Positions 19,667 through 30,394 are shown, counted from the stretch's first letter. The stretch is 64,000 nucleotides of DNA from SAR86 cluster bacterium (GCA_003331605.1 QOPD01000006.1:1-64000), one strand, 5' to 3'. Notes: generated from the sequence alone by a model not told the origin. A program made the numbers and translations.

Positions 19667-20331
19667 TCGCCAAATCTCCTTTTCCTTAGTTTATATTCTG
19701 CAAGAATATGATCTAGATCTGTTTCACTAAAGTCAGGCCACAATGTTTCAGTAAAAAACAATTCTGCGTAAGCGATGTTAGGTAAGAGAAAATTACTAAG
19801 TCTTTTTTCTCCACCTGTTCTAATAAAGAGGTCAATTTCATTGCCAAAACTTGTAAGTGAGATTAAGTTTTCTTCGTTTAAAGGAGTCTCTATTTTTTTT
19901 GCTTTGGTGATAGTATTTATAAAATCCCATATGCCGCCATAATTTACTGCCACCGTTAGCGTAAAGCCTTTAAATTGTTTTGTGCTCTCTTTGCACTTAT
20001 CAATAGCTTTTCTTGAGGAAGTAGGAAGTGCGTCCAGTTCACCAATAAAATTTAACTTAACTTCATTATTAATAAGCTCATTTAATTTTGTATCAGCTCC
20101 AAAATTTATTAAATTCATTAAAGCATTAACTTCAAATTGTTTGCGATTCCAATTTTCTGTCGAGAATGCATAAACAACCAAATGTTTTACTCCAATATTT
20201 TTTGCATGCTTAACAATTTTAGTTAATGATTCAATTCCTGCACGGTGCCCTTGTGATACAGGAAGATTATTTTTCTTTGCCCACCTTCTGTTTCCATCCA
20301 TGACGATGGCTACTGACTTTGGTTCTGCCAT
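19663..20331 (-). CDS. uppS: Undecaprenyl diphosphate synthase
   Basis: VMDGNRRWAKKNNLPVSQGHRAG, YAFSTENWNR, LFIRTGGEKRLSNFLLP, LWPDF. Confidence 0.97.
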   Translation of the reverse strand: MAEPKSVAIVMDGNRRWAKKNNLPVSQGHRAGIESLTKIVKHAKNIGVKHLVVYAFSTENWNRKQFEVNALMNLINFGADTKLNELINNEVKLNFIGELDALPTSSRKAIDKCKESTKQFKGFTLTVAVNYGGIWDFINTITKAKKIETPLNEENLISLTSFGNEIDLFIRTGGEKRLSNFLLPNIAYAELFFTETLWPDFSETDLDHILAEYKLRKRRFGE

Positions 20332-20894
20332 TAGATTGTTAGAAGATCTTTTTCTTTTGCAGCTACGGATTGATCAACCAAATTTATATATTTATTGGTT
20401 ATTTCTTGTATGTCTTTTTCAGAATCTGATATGTCATCTTTAGTTAGCTCACCATCTTTTTCTAGAGATTTCATTGAAGCCAATGAATCTCTTCTAATAT
20501 TTCTTATTGCTACTCTTGCATTTTCTGCCTCATTTCTTGCACGTTTAGTCAGATCTTTTCTAGACTCTTCAGTAAGTGGAGGCATGATGATTCTTAGAAC
20601 CTCTCCAGCAACAGTTGGATTTATTCCCAAGTCAGATTTTTGTATTGCTCTATCTATCTCTTGTACAAGAGACTTATCCCAAGGAGATAAACTTAGAGTC
20701 TTAGAATCTTCAACTGTTATTGAACAACATTGATTTAACGGAGTTTCGGTTCCATAGTAATCAACCATTATTCCATCAAGCATTGATGGGTTAGCTCTTC
20801 CAGTTCTAATTTTTTTTAGGTTGTCGTTAAAGTTATTCAATGAAGATTGCATTCTATTCTCGCAGTCTCCAATTATATTTTCGTAACTATCCAT
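20331..20894 (-). CDS. frr: Ribosome recycling factor
   Basis: [37 protein letters not shown]. Confidence 0.97.
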   Translation of the reverse strand: MDSYENIIGDCENRMQSSLNNFNDNLKKIRTGRANPSMLDGIMVDYYGTETPLNQCCSITVEDSKTLSLSPWDKSLVQEIDRAIQKSDLGINPTVAGEVLRIIMPPLTEESRKDLTKRARNEAENARVAIRNIRRDSLASMKSLEKDGELTKDDISDSEKDIQEITNKYINLVDQSVAAKEKDLLTI

Positions 20895-21606
20895 TTGTAA
20901 TTATCGTTCCTTCTTCTCCACCGTCTACTATATCAAGCAATGCTCCTTCTTTACGAAAATTGAACACTTTAATTTTCATTTCATTGTCTCTGGCAAGTGT
21001 GAGTGCTGTGGTATCCATTACTTTAAGGTTTTTAGAGATAGCTTCATTAAAAGTGAGGTCTCTATAAAAGCTAGCTTCTGGATTAATCTTAGGATCATCG
21101 GAATATACGCCATCAACCTTTGTGGCTTTTAGCATCAAGTCCGCTCCAACCTCAATAGCTCTTAAGCACGCTGCTGTATCTGTAGTAAAAAAGGGGTTTC
21201 CAGTTCCAGCAGTGAAAATTACAACAAAACCAGCATCTAATAATTGAATAGCTAATCTTCTATCGTAATGCTCTACAATCCCTGGCATTGGTATTGCTGA
21301 CATTACTCTTGTTTTTACTCCCAGCCTCTCAAGTGAATCTCTTAGTGCTATACCATTCATAACCGTTGCAAGCATGCCCATGTGGTCACCCGCAACTCTG
21401 TCTATACCATCTTGATTTAATTCTTTACCTCTAAAGAGATTGCCGCCACCAATAACTAAACCGACGGCAACTTTTTTATTAACAATGCTTTTTATTTCAT
21501 TGGACATGAAATGTAGAACAGAAGGGTCTATCCCTTGCTCCTTTGAGCCAGCAACAGCTTCTCCGCTATATTTTAAAAGGATTCTCTTAAAAGTAAGAGA
21601 GCTCAC
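20887..21606 (-). CDS. pyrH: UMP kinase
   Basis: [51 protein letters not shown]. Confidence 0.97.
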   Translation of the reverse strand: MSSLTFKRILLKYSGEAVAGSKEQGIDPSVLHFMSNEIKSIVNKKVAVGLVIGGGNLFRGKELNQDGIDRVAGDHMGMLATVMNGIALRDSLERLGVKTRVMSAIPMPGIVEHYDRRLAIQLLDAGFVVIFTAGTGNPFFTTDTAACLRAIEVGADLMLKATKVDGVYSDDPKINPEASFYRDLTFNEAISKNLKVMDTTALTLARDNEMKIKVFNFRKEGALLDIVDGGEEGTIITNG

Positions 21607-22391
21607 TCTCCTACCTTTCTCCTTATAATTCCTAGAATGGAATTATCTTTGGTTAGATCTTGAATTTTTTGGTCTGGGTTTTTGATAAATGGCTGCTCAA
21701 GCAAAGAATTTTCTTGCTTAAACTTATTTAATTTTCCAAGAACGATTTTTTCTTTGATCTCTTCAGGCTTGTTTTCATTCTCAAGTGTAGCCAAAGCAAT
21801 CTCTTTTTCTTTATCAAGTATTGCCACATCGATATCGTCTGGTGAAATTGCTAATGGATTGTTTGCTGCAACTTGCATTGCTATGTCCTTACCTAAGCTA
21901 TCATTGCTGTTCGCGAGCAATACTAATGAAGCAAGCTTCCCATCAGAATGGATGTATGTTGATATATTAGAGGCATTGCCTTCAATCAGTTGATAATTGG
22001 AGATTTTTATATTTTCGCCGATTTTCTGAATTATTTGTAAAAGATTGTCTTTAAAACCATCGTTGAGTTCCTCCAATGAATCTGGCTTATTAGTATTACA
22101 ATACTCTTTTAAGGCGTTGAGAAATTCTTGGAAATCTTGGTCTTTGGCTGCAAAGTCAGTTTCGGTATTAACCTCAACTATGAATCCATAAGTATCTGCT
22201 ACACCTACAACAAGGGCGCCTTCATTTGTAGCGCGATCAGCTTTCTTTTCCGCTTTAAGAATACTCTTCTTTCTTAAAACCTCAATAGCCGCATCAACAT
22301 CACCATTTGTCTCGCTAAGGGCATTTTTACAATCCATCATTGAGATGCCAGTTCTTTCTCTAAGTTCTTTAACTAATTGAGCTGTGATCAT
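21603..22391 (-). CDS. tsf: Elongation factor Ts
   Basis: [33 protein letters not shown]. Confidence 0.96.
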   Translation of the reverse strand: MITAQLVKELRERTGISMMDCKNALSETNGDVDAAIEVLRKKSILKAEKKADRATNEGALVVGVADTYGFIVEVNTETDFAAKDQDFQEFLNALKEYCNTNKPDSLEELNDGFKDNLLQIIQKIGENIKISNYQLIEGNASNISTYIHSDGKLASLVLLANSNDSLGKDIAMQVAANNPLAISPDDIDVAILDKEKEIALATLENENKPEEIKEKIVLGKLNKFKQENSLLEQPFIKNPDQKIQDLTKDNSILGIIRRKVGE

Positions 22392-22396
22392 AATAT

Positions 22397-23425
22397 TTAT
22401 TGTACTTTAAAGACTTGTTCAACAAGATCTGCTTTCAGAACCTTTCCTTCGATCGTGATGCCTAACTCTTTTGCTTTTTCTTCAAGCTGAGCTTTGGTAA
22501 GTTTTGCAAGCGCAGATTTGGTCATCTTTGCACTTGTTTCTTGAACTTCTGCTTTTTCTTCAACTTTAGGAGGCTGTTCGTTTTGCACTTCTGGTTCTTG
22601 GCTTAAAACTTGATCTTTCTCTTTCTCAATGTTTTCTTCAACAGGCTTAACTGAAACTTTTTTAGTTGTAGCGTTTAGTGAGAAGACTTTCGGCCCTTTG
22701 TCGCCGTCAAGTTTTTGCACTAGGCCTTGCTTTCTTGCTGAATCCTGACCATCAAGCACAGCTTCAGACAATAGATCTAATACAAATTTGATTGTTTTTG
22801 ATGAATCATCATTAATAGGAACAAAATTGGTAAGGTTTTTTGGATTACTATTTGTATCAACAAGACCATACACAGGAATTCCCATCTTAAGGGCCTCCTC
22901 AACTGCAATATTTTCATTTTCAACATCAATGACAAACAGCGCGTCTGGTAAACCTTTCATATCTTTTACGCCATCAAAATTTAAAGAAAGTTTTTTCATT
23001 TCTTTCTCGAGCTGAACAGCTTCTTTTTTAATCATTCCGCCAAGTTGTCCTGATGATTTATTTTCCTCAAACTCTAAAAGTTTGTTGATTGGGATCTTGA
23101 TAGTTTTCCAGTTAGTAAGCATCCCGCCAAGCCAACGATGCGAAATGTATGGCATGCCTGTTTTCTCACCAAAATCTTTGACATAGCTAGATGCAACTCT
23201 TTTTGTGCCTACGATCATTATTTTGTTACCAACTGCTGATAAATTTCTGAATGTATCGTGTAACTCCAGAATTTTCTCTTGTGTCTTATATAGGTTAATT
23301 ATGTGTATATTATTTTTTTCACAGAAGATGTAATCCTCCATATGAGGGTTCCAAAACCTTTTTCTGTGGCCAAAATGAGCTCCTAGCTCGAAGAGCTGCT
23401 CTATTGTAACTTTTGCTTTACTCAT
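22397..23425 (-). CDS. rpsB: 30S ribosomal protein S2 with ~109 aa C-terminal extension ending in a SAP/HeH-like helix pair
   Basis: LFELGAHFGHRKRFWNPHM, RWLGGMLTNWKT, DALFVIDVENENIAVEEA; 342 aa versus ~240 typical. Confidence 0.96.
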   Translation of the reverse strand: MSKAKVTIEQLFELGAHFGHRKRFWNPHMEDYIFCEKNNIHIINLYKTQEKILELHDTFRNLSAVGNKIMIVGTKRVASSYVKDFGEKTGMPYISHRWLGGMLTNWKTIKIPINKLLEFEENKSSGQLGGMIKKEAVQLEKEMKKLSLNFDGVKDMKGLPDALFVIDVENENIAVEEALKMGIPVYGLVDTNSNPKNLTNFVPINDDSSKTIKFVLDLLSEAVLDGQDSARKQGLVQKLDGDKGPKVFSLNATTKKVSVKPVEENIEKEKDQVLSQEPEVQNEQPPKVEEKAEVQETSAKMTKSALAKLTKAQLEEKAKELGITIEGKVLKADLVEQVFKVQ

Positions 23426-24143
23426 AAATTTCTTTAATTAAAGTTTGCATATGATAAAGGTTTTTAGGCTTTTGGTAAAACCATTTTGCAATATTAATTG
23501 CTCCTTCTGCATACAGTTTCCTACTTAACCCAAAATGAGAAATTTGGATCTCCTCATTTTTATTTTTAAATATGATTTTATGGTAATTGCCTAAGCTGCC
23601 TTCACGTTTAGATAGAATGTTATTTGCATCAATATGTAAAGATTCTGCTATCTCTTTTGCAGTGCCAGAAGGGATGTCAATCTTTGATTTATGGTGCTGT
23701 TCTTCAATTATGATCTCTGAAAAATCAAGTGAGGTAGAAACTTTTTTTGCCATATTCATTAGATAATTCAATGCTAAAGATGTGTTTGGTGCATAGAAAA
23801 CAGGAAAGCTTGAACTAAGCTGTTTAATTTTAAGCTCCTCATCCTTGCTAAGGCCTGTACCGCAGAATAACAAAGATTTTCCAAATTTTTTATATAGTTC
23901 AATCTTTTCTTCGAGTCGATTATTTGTAGAGAAATCTATAAAAATATCAAAATTTTCATCTGGAAAAGCACAAAACGTTAGACCAGATCTTTTGTTAAAA
24001 TGTTCTTCACCAACATCTTTGCCTAAATATATTGAATCTGGCCTCACAAGTGCATTGGTAATTGAAACACTTGGGTCATTATGAGCGAGTTCAATCAAAG
24101 ATTTGCCCATCTTACCTGATGAACCAAGAAGAGAAATTTTCAT
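23418..24143 (-). CDS. dapB: 4-hydroxy-tetrahydrodipicolinate reductase
   Basis: LLGSSGKMGKSLIE, IDFSTNN, EEQHHKSKIDIPSGTAKEIAE. Confidence 0.93.
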   Translation of the reverse strand: MKISLLGSSGKMGKSLIELAHNDPSVSITNALVRPDSIYLGKDVGEEHFNKRSGLTFCAFPDENFDIFIDFSTNNRLEEKIELYKKFGKSLLFCGTGLSKDEELKIKQLSSSFPVFYAPNTSLALNYLMNMAKKVSTSLDFSEIIIEEQHHKSKIDIPSGTAKEIAESLHIDANNILSKREGSLGNYHKIIFKNKNEEIQISHFGLSRKLYAEGAINIAKWFYQKPKNLYHMQTLIKEIYE

Positions 24144-24145
24144 TA

Positions 24146-25057
24146 TTATTTATTTTTGAGATTGTTAGAAAATTCAGCGCTTTCAGAAAAATTCTTTTCC
24201 ATCCCTTTGAATGCTTCTTCTATGGCTTTCTTTTGTGAGTTTGAAATTCTTTGAGGAGTCTCAATCACAATCCTCACATACAAATCTCCTGAAGCCCTGC
24301 CGTGAATTGAGCCTGCACCTTTATCTTTTAATTTAAACACCTTACCCGTTTGAGTTTCGGAAGGAATTTTTAACAACACATTCTTTGTGAGTGTTGGAAC
24401 TTCAATTTCCGCTCCTAGGATTGCTTGATCAATCCTTATAGGCACTTCGCAGTATAAATGATTTCCTTCTCTCTCCAAGAAAGGATGTTTAAGAACATTA
24501 ACCACAATATAAAGGTCTCCATTTTCACCTCCATATTGACTTGGCTCACCTTCTCCTGACAATCTGATTTTATTGCCAGTATCAACTCCTGGCGGGATAT
24601 TAACAGAAACTTTTTTTGAATTGTTCGGCAGCTTAATTTCAACTGTTTTCCCAAAGACAGCATCATTTAAAGACAAGTCTAAAGACATCTGAATATGTCT
24701 TCCTCTTGGTGGTCTTCTTGTCCTACCTCCGCCAAAGATGTCGCCAAATATATCCCCAAAAATTTCGTCACCAAAAATATTATTGAAGATATCGTTAATG
24801 TTTACATCTCTATAGCCAGATTGGCCAAAGTTCGAGCTAACTCCCTGATGACCAAACTGGTCATAGGTAGCTCTTTTAGATGGATCGCTTAAGACTTCGT
24901 AGGCCTCTGCAGCTTCTTTGAATTTTTCTTCTGCCTCTTTATTATCAGGATTTTTATCAGGGTGATATTTTATTGCTAATCTTTTAAAAGCTTTTTTTAG
25001 CTCTTCAGGGGTGATGTTTCTATCAACCCCTAAGATTTCATAATAATCCCTTTTCAC
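24146..25057 (-). CDS. DnaJ-type co-chaperone lacking the Cys-rich zinc-finger domain
   Basis: J-domain [12 protein letters not shown]...[27 protein letters not shown], Gly/Phe region, substrate-binding C-terminal domains; no CxxCxGxG repeats. Confidence 0.93.
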   Translation of the reverse strand: MKRDYYEILGVDRNITPEELKKAFKRLAIKYHPDKNPDNKEAEEKFKEAAEAYEVLSDPSKRATYDQFGHQGVSSNFGQSGYRDVNINDIFNNIFGDEIFGDIFGDIFGGGRTRRPPRGRHIQMSLDLSLNDAVFGKTVEIKLPNNSKKVSVNIPPGVDTGNKIRLSGEGEPSQYGGENGDLYIVVNVLKHPFLEREGNHLYCEVPIRIDQAILGAEIEVPTLTKNVLLKIPSETQTGKVFKLKDKGAGSIHGRASGDLYVRIVIETPQRISNSQKKAIEEAFKGMEKNFSESAEFSNNLKNK

Positions 25058-25059
25058 TA

Positions 25060-26976
25060 CTAGGATTTTTTATCATCGTCAACTTCTTTAAAGTCAGCAT
25101 CGACAGTATCATTATCGGTCTGCTCATCAGAGTTTTCTGACTGTGGTGATTCTGCAGACTCTTTTTTGAAAAGCTTATCTGATAGAGGCTGAGCAATTTT
25201 TGATAACTCTTCTACCGCACTATCAATATCTTCTTTTGCATCTCCTTTGCAAGCCTCTTCAACTTTTGAAATTGCTTCTAGAAGTGATTTAGATTCTTCT
25301 TCTGACAAGCTGTCTCCATTTTCTTCTAAAGCTTTTTTAGTTGAGCTAGCTAATCCATCGGCCATGTTTCTAGATGTTATTAATTCTTCGAACTTTTTAT
25401 CTTCCTCAGCATTTGCTTCGGCATCTTTTACCATTTTTTCAATCTCTTCCTCTGATAAACCACTTCCACTTTGGATGGTTATTGATTGCTCTTTATTTGT
25501 TGAATTGTCTTTTGCAGATACATTAATGATACCATTGGCATCAATATCAAATGTCACAGCAATCTGAGGTGTGCCTCGTGGTGCTGCAGCAATATCTGTA
25601 AGATTAAACTGCCCTAATGACTTGTTGTCTGTAGCTTTCTTTCTTTCACCTTGAAGGACATGGACAGTTACTGCAGTTTGGTTATCCTCTGCTGTTGAGA
25701 AGACCTGTGATTTGTTTGTTGGTATGGTGGTATTTTTTTCAATAAGTGGAGTCATGACACCGCCAAGTGTTTCTATGCCTAAAGTTAATGGTGTAACATC
25801 CAGCAACAATACATCGGATCTTTCGCCACTAAGAACCGCCCCTTGAGTAGCTGCACCTAGAGCAACCGCTTCGTCTGGATTGATATCTTTTCTTGGCTCC
25901 TTACCAAAAAAATCTGCTACTGTTTTCTGCACTAAGGGCATCCTGGTTTGGCCGCCAACCAGAATTACTTCATCAATATCTTTCGGTGTGAATTTTGCGT
26001 CTTTTAAAGCTGTTTTTACTGGATCTAAACTCTTAGCCACAAGATCACCGACAAGAGATTCAAGTTTTGCTCTTGTTAGCTTCTGTACAAAGTGTTTTGG
26101 TCCAGAGGCATCTGCAGTTATATATGGTAGATTTATTTCGGTTTGCTCTGAAGAAGATAGTTCAATTTTCGCTTTTTCAGCTGCTTCTTTTAATCTTTGT
26201 AGGGCCATAGGATCTGAATTTAAATCAAAACCTGATTCCTTTTTGAATTCTTCAATAAAATGTTTTATCAATAACAAGTCAAAATCCTCCCCACCCAAAT
26301 GAGTATCACCAGAGGTAGAAATCACTTCAAATTGATATTCACCATCAACATTGGTCATTTCTATAATTGAAATATCGAATGTTCCGCCTCCTAGGTCATA
26401 GACTGCAATAACGCCATCTTTTTTTAATTTATCAAGACCAAATGCCAATGCAGCTGCAGTAGGCTCATTGATAATCCTCTTTACGTCCAAACCCGCAATT
26501 TTTCCTGCTGCTTTTGTAGCTTGTCTTTGTGAATCATTAAAATATGCTGGAACAGTGACAACCGCTCCATCAACTTTAGTGCCAAGATAGTTTTCTGCTG
26601 TGTTTTTCATTTTTTTCAAGATTTCTGCTGAAATCTGAGGTGGAGCTATTTTGTTACCATCAACCTCAACCCAAGCATCGCCATTCTCAGCCTCAACAAT
26701 ACCAAAAGGAACATTTTTAAGATCTTTTTGAATTTCATCGTCTTTAAATTTTCTACCAATAAGCCTTTTCACAGCAAACAAGGTTTTTTCAGGATTTGTA
26801 ACTGCTTGTCTCTTAGCTGGTTGGCCAACTAGTATCTGACCATCTGTTGAATATGCAACAACAGATGGTGTGGTTCTGTTTCCTTCTGAGTTTGAAATAA
26901 CTTCAGGTTCATTTCCTTCCATTACAGCGACACACGAATTAGTCGTGCCTAAATCAATACCAATAATTTTTCCCAT
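25060..26976 (-). CDS. dnaK: Molecular chaperone DnaK
   Basis: [42 protein letters not shown]. Confidence 0.98.
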   Translation of the reverse strand: MGKIIGIDLGTTNSCVAVMEGNEPEVISNSEGNRTTPSVVAYSTDGQILVGQPAKRQAVTNPEKTLFAVKRLIGRKFKDDEIQKDLKNVPFGIVEAENGDAWVEVDGNKIAPPQISAEILKKMKNTAENYLGTKVDGAVVTVPAYFNDSQRQATKAAGKIAGLDVKRIINEPTAAALAFGLDKLKKDGVIAVYDLGGGTFDISIIEMTNVDGEYQFEVISTSGDTHLGGEDFDLLLIKHFIEEFKKESGFDLNSDPMALQRLKEAAEKAKIELSSSEQTEINLPYITADASGPKHFVQKLTRAKLESLVGDLVAKSLDPVKTALKDAKFTPKDIDEVILVGGQTRMPLVQKTVADFFGKEPRKDINPDEAVALGAATQGAVLSGERSDVLLLDVTPLTLGIETLGGVMTPLIEKNTTIPTNKSQVFSTAEDNQTAVTVHVLQGERKKATDNKSLGQFNLTDIAAAPRGTPQIAVTFDIDANGIINVSAKDNSTNKEQSITIQSGSGLSEEEIEKMVKDAEANAEEDKKFEELITSRNMADGLASSTKKALEENGDSLSEEESKSLLEAISKVEEACKGDAKEDIDSAVEELSKIAQPLSDKLFKKESAESPQSENSDEQTDNDTVDADFKEVDDDKKS

Positions 26977-26993
26977 TTTGTCCTCTTTTTTTC

Positions 26994-27524
26994 TTAGTTG
27001 TGCTTATTGACAACTACCAGAGCAGGCTTGATGACTCTTTCATTGAGCAACCAACCTCTTTCGAGAGTTTTTACGACAATATTGTCGTTTTCTCCCGATT
27101 CGTTAACCATAGAAACTGCATCATGCAACTCGGGGTTAAACTCCTCTCCAATGGGATTTATAGGAGCTATGTTGAAATTCTCAAGTGTTTTTTCAAAGGA
27201 ATTTAATATTAGCAAAACACCCTCTTTATCAATGCTTTTTTGGTCTTCGGTGTTATCTATAGCTTTTTCTAAAGACGTGATAATTGGTATTAATGCATTT
27301 AGAAGTTCTGTATTTGCGTATTTAAGTGTGTTGGTAACTTCTGCTGAAACGCGCTTTTTAAAGTTTTCTAGTTCTGCTCTTGCTCTTAGAGCTTCTTCTT
27401 GTAGTTCTTCATTTTTCTCTTGAAGCTCCTCATAGGTAAGGGTATTCAGCTCAGAATTTTCACCTGATTCTTGCTTTTCTAAAGGCTCTTCTATTGTTTC
27501 TGGTTGGTTGTTGTCTTCTTTCAT
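26994..27524 (-). CDS. grpE: Nucleotide exchange factor GrpE
   Basis: [62 protein letters not shown]. Confidence 0.95.
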   Translation of the reverse strand: MKEDNNQPETIEEPLEKQESGENSELNTLTYEELQEKNEELQEEALRARAELENFKKRVSAEVTNTLKYANTELLNALIPIITSLEKAIDNTEDQKSIDKEGVLLILNSFEKTLENFNIAPINPIGEEFNPELHDAVSMVNESGENDNIVVKTLERGWLLNERVIKPALVVVNKHN

Positions 27525-27540
27525 TTTGAGAATTATAAGG

Positions 27541-27945
27541 TTATTTTTTCTTTTTTACATACAGAACCATGTTGTGGTCAACAAGATCGTATCCATGCTT
27601 TTTAGCAATTTCTTCCTGCCTTGCCTCAATAACTTCATCATGAAATTCAATTATCTTTCCTGATTCTAGACATACCATGTGATCGTGATGATCTGAATCA
27701 TTTAACTCATAAACAGATTTAGAGGATTCAAATGAATGCTTGATGACTATCCCAGCATTCTCAAACTGAGTCAAAACTCTATAAACTGTTGCTAAACCGA
27801 CGTCATAACTGTTATCAATGAGATATTTATAAATTTCTTCAGCGCTAAGATGCTTACCAGATTGTAGTATTTCCATAATCTTTAATCTTGGGAGGGTTGA
27901 TTTAAGACCAGCTTCTTGTAAATTTTTTTTGGTATTTTCTGACAT
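27541..27945 (-). CDS. fur: Ferric uptake regulator Fur
   Basis: LKSTLPRLKIMEIL, GLATVYRVLTQFENAGIV, HHDHMVCLESGKIIEF. Confidence 0.95.
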   Translation of the reverse strand: MSENTKKNLQEAGLKSTLPRLKIMEILQSGKHLSAEEIYKYLIDNSYDVGLATVYRVLTQFENAGIVIKHSFESSKSVYELNDSDHHDHMVCLESGKIIEFHDEVIEARQEEIAKKHGYDLVDHNMVLYVKKKK

Positions 27946-27964
27946 TACCTTTATCCTATCTCAA

Positions 27965-28291
27965 ATGAAAAAAATCCTTATCCTTATTATTATAACTTTA
28001 ATAATTGCCTCATGCGCAAGTGCAGGCCTATATAGAGTTACAGTTACCCAGGGTACAGTCTTTAATCAGGAGAATATTGATAAGCTTCAGATTGGTATGA
28101 GCAAAGATCAAGTTGTTTTTATTCTTGGGAACCCTACTTTTGAGAATTTTTTTGAACCAGATGTCTGGGACTATTTCTATCAAGTGGCTAAAGGAGATGA
28201 GATTCTGGCCGAGAATAAAATAAAAGTTAAATTTGATGCGAACGGTCTCCTTGAAGAAGTAATTATCCTGAAGCTTGATTCAGAGCTTTAG
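27965..28291 (+). CDS. bamE: Outer membrane protein assembly factor BamE (SmpA/OmlA lipoprotein)
   Basis: Lipobox-like IIASCASA, QGTVFNQENIDKLQIGMSKDQVVFILGNPTFENFFEPDVWDYFYQ; start taken at the internal Met preceding the signal peptide. Confidence 0.92.
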   Translation: MKKILILIIITLIIASCASAGLYRVTVTQGTVFNQENIDKLQIGMSKDQVVFILGNPTFENFFEPDVWDYFYQVAKGDEILAENKIKVKFDANGLLEEVIILKLDSEL

Positions 28292-28556
28292 CCTTCCGAG
28301 TTTTTTTTGGGTCGCACTTAAGAGGATAATAGATTTCTAGCCTATCTTCTGGTTTCAAACGATAACTTGCTGGCTCTGGTAAAAAACGTCCATCAAGATT
28401 TACACCCCAAATGCCTAATGAAAAATCAGATGAAAGTTTATGACTTAATTGTTTAGGGAGGTATTTCTGAATGGCTTCTTTAGCTGTGCAGTTATTAGGA
28501 ACTTCTACTATTTGCGAGAAGTATGCTTCGCCTATTTGAATAACCTCTATCTGCAC
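28263..28556 (-). CDS. rnfH: RnfH family protein
   Basis: VEVPNNCTAKEAIQ, LGIWGVNLDGRFLPEPASYRLKPEDRLEIYYPLKCDPKKTRKAKA; neighbour of bamE as in other gammaproteobacteria. Confidence 0.88.
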   Translation of the reverse strand: MQIEVIQIGEAYFSQIVEVPNNCTAKEAIQKYLPKQLSHKLSSDFSLGIWGVNLDGRFLPEPASYRLKPEDRLEIYYPLKCDPKKTRKAKALNQASG

Positions 28557-29920
28557 TAAAAGAAAGAAATGCCGAATAGTATTTGTAAGTTACCAAGTGC
28601 CCAAATAGTTAGTAGACTTATTGGGCTTATCCACTTAAGGATAACCACCCAAAGATTTAGTAATCCTTTATTGGTAATGCCCGTAGCTTCTGAGTTGATT
28701 GTATTCTCAAGTCTCCAGCCAACAAAAATTGATATACCGGTGCCTACTAAAAGAAGCAAGAAATCATCCGCGAGGTATTTCATAGCTTCGAATGGATTAT
28801 CTAGAGCGCCTATTGAGACATCTTTCCAAACATTGAAACCAGCAACACTAACTAGCGATAGCAAGAAACAGAATAAGATTACAAATGTTGTGGCTTTTAC
28901 GCGTGATATTGAAAACTTCTCAGACAAAAAGACAACGCTTGGTTCTAAAATAGATATCATTGAACTAAATGCCGCTACAGCTAGCAAGAAATAAAATAAC
29001 GGCCCTATAAACTGTCCAAGAGGTCCCATTTCTGAAAAAGCGGTCGTCATTGTTTTAAATACAAGTTCTGTTCCTGCGGTAGGATCAAGAGCAAAAAAGA
29101 ACACTAATGGGAAAATGGCTAATCCAGCAAATAGTGCAACTGCGGTATCAGCTGTTACAACTACTACTGAGGCATTTCCCAATTTTTGATCCTTTGGCAT
29201 ATAGGATCCAAAAGCCATTAAAGTTCCCATGCCAATACTTAGAGAAAAGAATGCTTGTCCTACAGCAGCTTGGATTGTTCCTGCATTAAATTGATCAGCT
29301 TTCCATGAGAATAAATAATTTAACGCAGATGCCATATCACCTTTTACAGCTCCATAGCCCACCATTAAAATTACCAAAACAAATAGCATGGGCAGAAGAA
29401 TACGCATTGCTTTTTCGATCCCCTGATCAATTCCATAGCCAACAACAACACCAGAAGCAATTAAGAAAGCTGAGAACCAAAATGTCATTTCCCAAAAATT
29501 AGCAACTTCAGATGCATAGACTGTGGATGGGTCAGTTACCCCAAAACCTGCGGCTGCAATAAAGCCATAGTTTACAACTAGACCTGCTATTACTGCGTAG
29601 TAGCCTGCGATAATGAGACTAGCCAGAATACCAGCGTAACCAACAAGGTTCCAACTTTTAGATGATTTTGATTTCACTGCAAGGTTTTCGATTGCTGAAA
29701 CTGGATTTCCTTTACCAGTTTTGCCTATAAATACTTCAGCCATAAAAACGGGTAGACCTAAAACTATCACAAAGAATAAATAAAGAAGTACAAAAAGACC
29801 TCCTCCATTTTCCCCTGCCTTGTAAGGAAAACCCCAAATATTGCCCAAACCAACAGCAGATCCTGTTGCTGCTAGCAAAAAGGCCAGATTGTTATTCCAC
29901 TGATTTGATTTTGATTGCAT
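28556..29920 (-). CDS. Sodium-dependent transporter, SNF/NSS family
   Basis: NLAFLLAATGSAVGLGNIWGFPYKAGENGGGLFVLLY, multiple TM segments. Confidence 0.95.
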   Translation of the reverse strand: MQSKSNQWNNNLAFLLAATGSAVGLGNIWGFPYKAGENGGGLFVLLYLFFVIVLGLPVFMAEVFIGKTGKGNPVSAIENLAVKSKSSKSWNLVGYAGILASLIIAGYYAVIAGLVVNYGFIAAAGFGVTDPSTVYASEVANFWEMTFWFSAFLIASGVVVGYGIDQGIEKAMRILLPMLFVLVILMVGYGAVKGDMASALNYLFSWKADQFNAGTIQAAVGQAFFSLSIGMGTLMAFGSYMPKDQKLGNASVVVVTADTAVALFAGLAIFPLVFFFALDPTAGTELVFKTMTTAFSEMGPLGQFIGPLFYFLLAVAAFSSMISILEPSVVFLSEKFSISRVKATTFVILFCFLLSLVSVAGFNVWKDVSIGALDNPFEAMKYLADDFLLLLVGTGISIFVGWRLENTINSEATGITNKGLLNLWVVILKWISPISLLTIWALGNLQILFGISFF

Positions 29921-29929
29921 AAGTTTGTG

Positions 29930-30394
29930 TTACATAAATATAAACGCAATCATTAGTAAATGGCAAATTCTTACTGAAAAAGTTAATTGAAATCTTAAAT
30001 TGATATATTCGCTTTTTAATTTAATTTTTCTTAGTTCATATAAATGACCAATCTCATAGGAGCATACAAGAGCAACAAGAGAGCTCAGGATTAAGTTGTA
30101 GTTTTGAAGAAGATTGAGGTTATCCTTTATAAATTGCTCTATATAAACAAAGGGTAGAAAAATTAAGAAGGGAGAAAAAAATAAAAGAATTGGAATATAT
30201 AACGAATTGCCTGAGCTATAAGCAAATCCCCACCAACTTCCTGTAAGAAAAATGTAAATTAGAAGCGAATAAGCAATGAACCCTATCAAAATGTAGATAG
30301 CTAGGCTTGGTATAATCCAAATCAAGATACAAGAAAAGATAAATGGCAAAAGACCTAAATAGCTGAGAAGCTTTGATTGTTCTTGTAAAATCAT
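29930..30394 (-). CDS. Small integral membrane protein, possibly DUF3429-like
   Basis: LSYLGLLPFIFSC, FLTGSWWGFAYSSG, ~5 hydrophobic segments. Confidence 0.6.
   Translation of the reverse strand: MILQEQSKLLSYLGLLPFIFSCILIWIIPSLAIYILIGFIAYSLLIYIFLTGSWWGFAYSSGNSLYIPILLFFSPFLIFLPFVYIEQFIKDNLNLLQNYNLILSSLVALVCSYEIGHLYELRKIKLKSEYINLRFQLTFSVRICHLLMIAFIFM

Noticed and set aside
25880-26302. 140-aa plus-strand ORF opposite dnaK, plus similar long antisense ORFs (9176-9592 opposite dnaE, 26998-27423 opposite grpE, 28569-28994 opposite the symporter)
   Set aside because: Antisense shadows of strongly coding genes, with Ser/Phe-rich composition and no recognisable domain.
27541-27945. Fur lacks the second Cys of the E. 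coli CxxC zinc site (CLESG)
   Set aside because: Pseudomonas-type Fur has a comparable single Cys (CVDTG) and the same DHNxVLYVxKKK C-terminus, so this is an ordinary subfamily feature.
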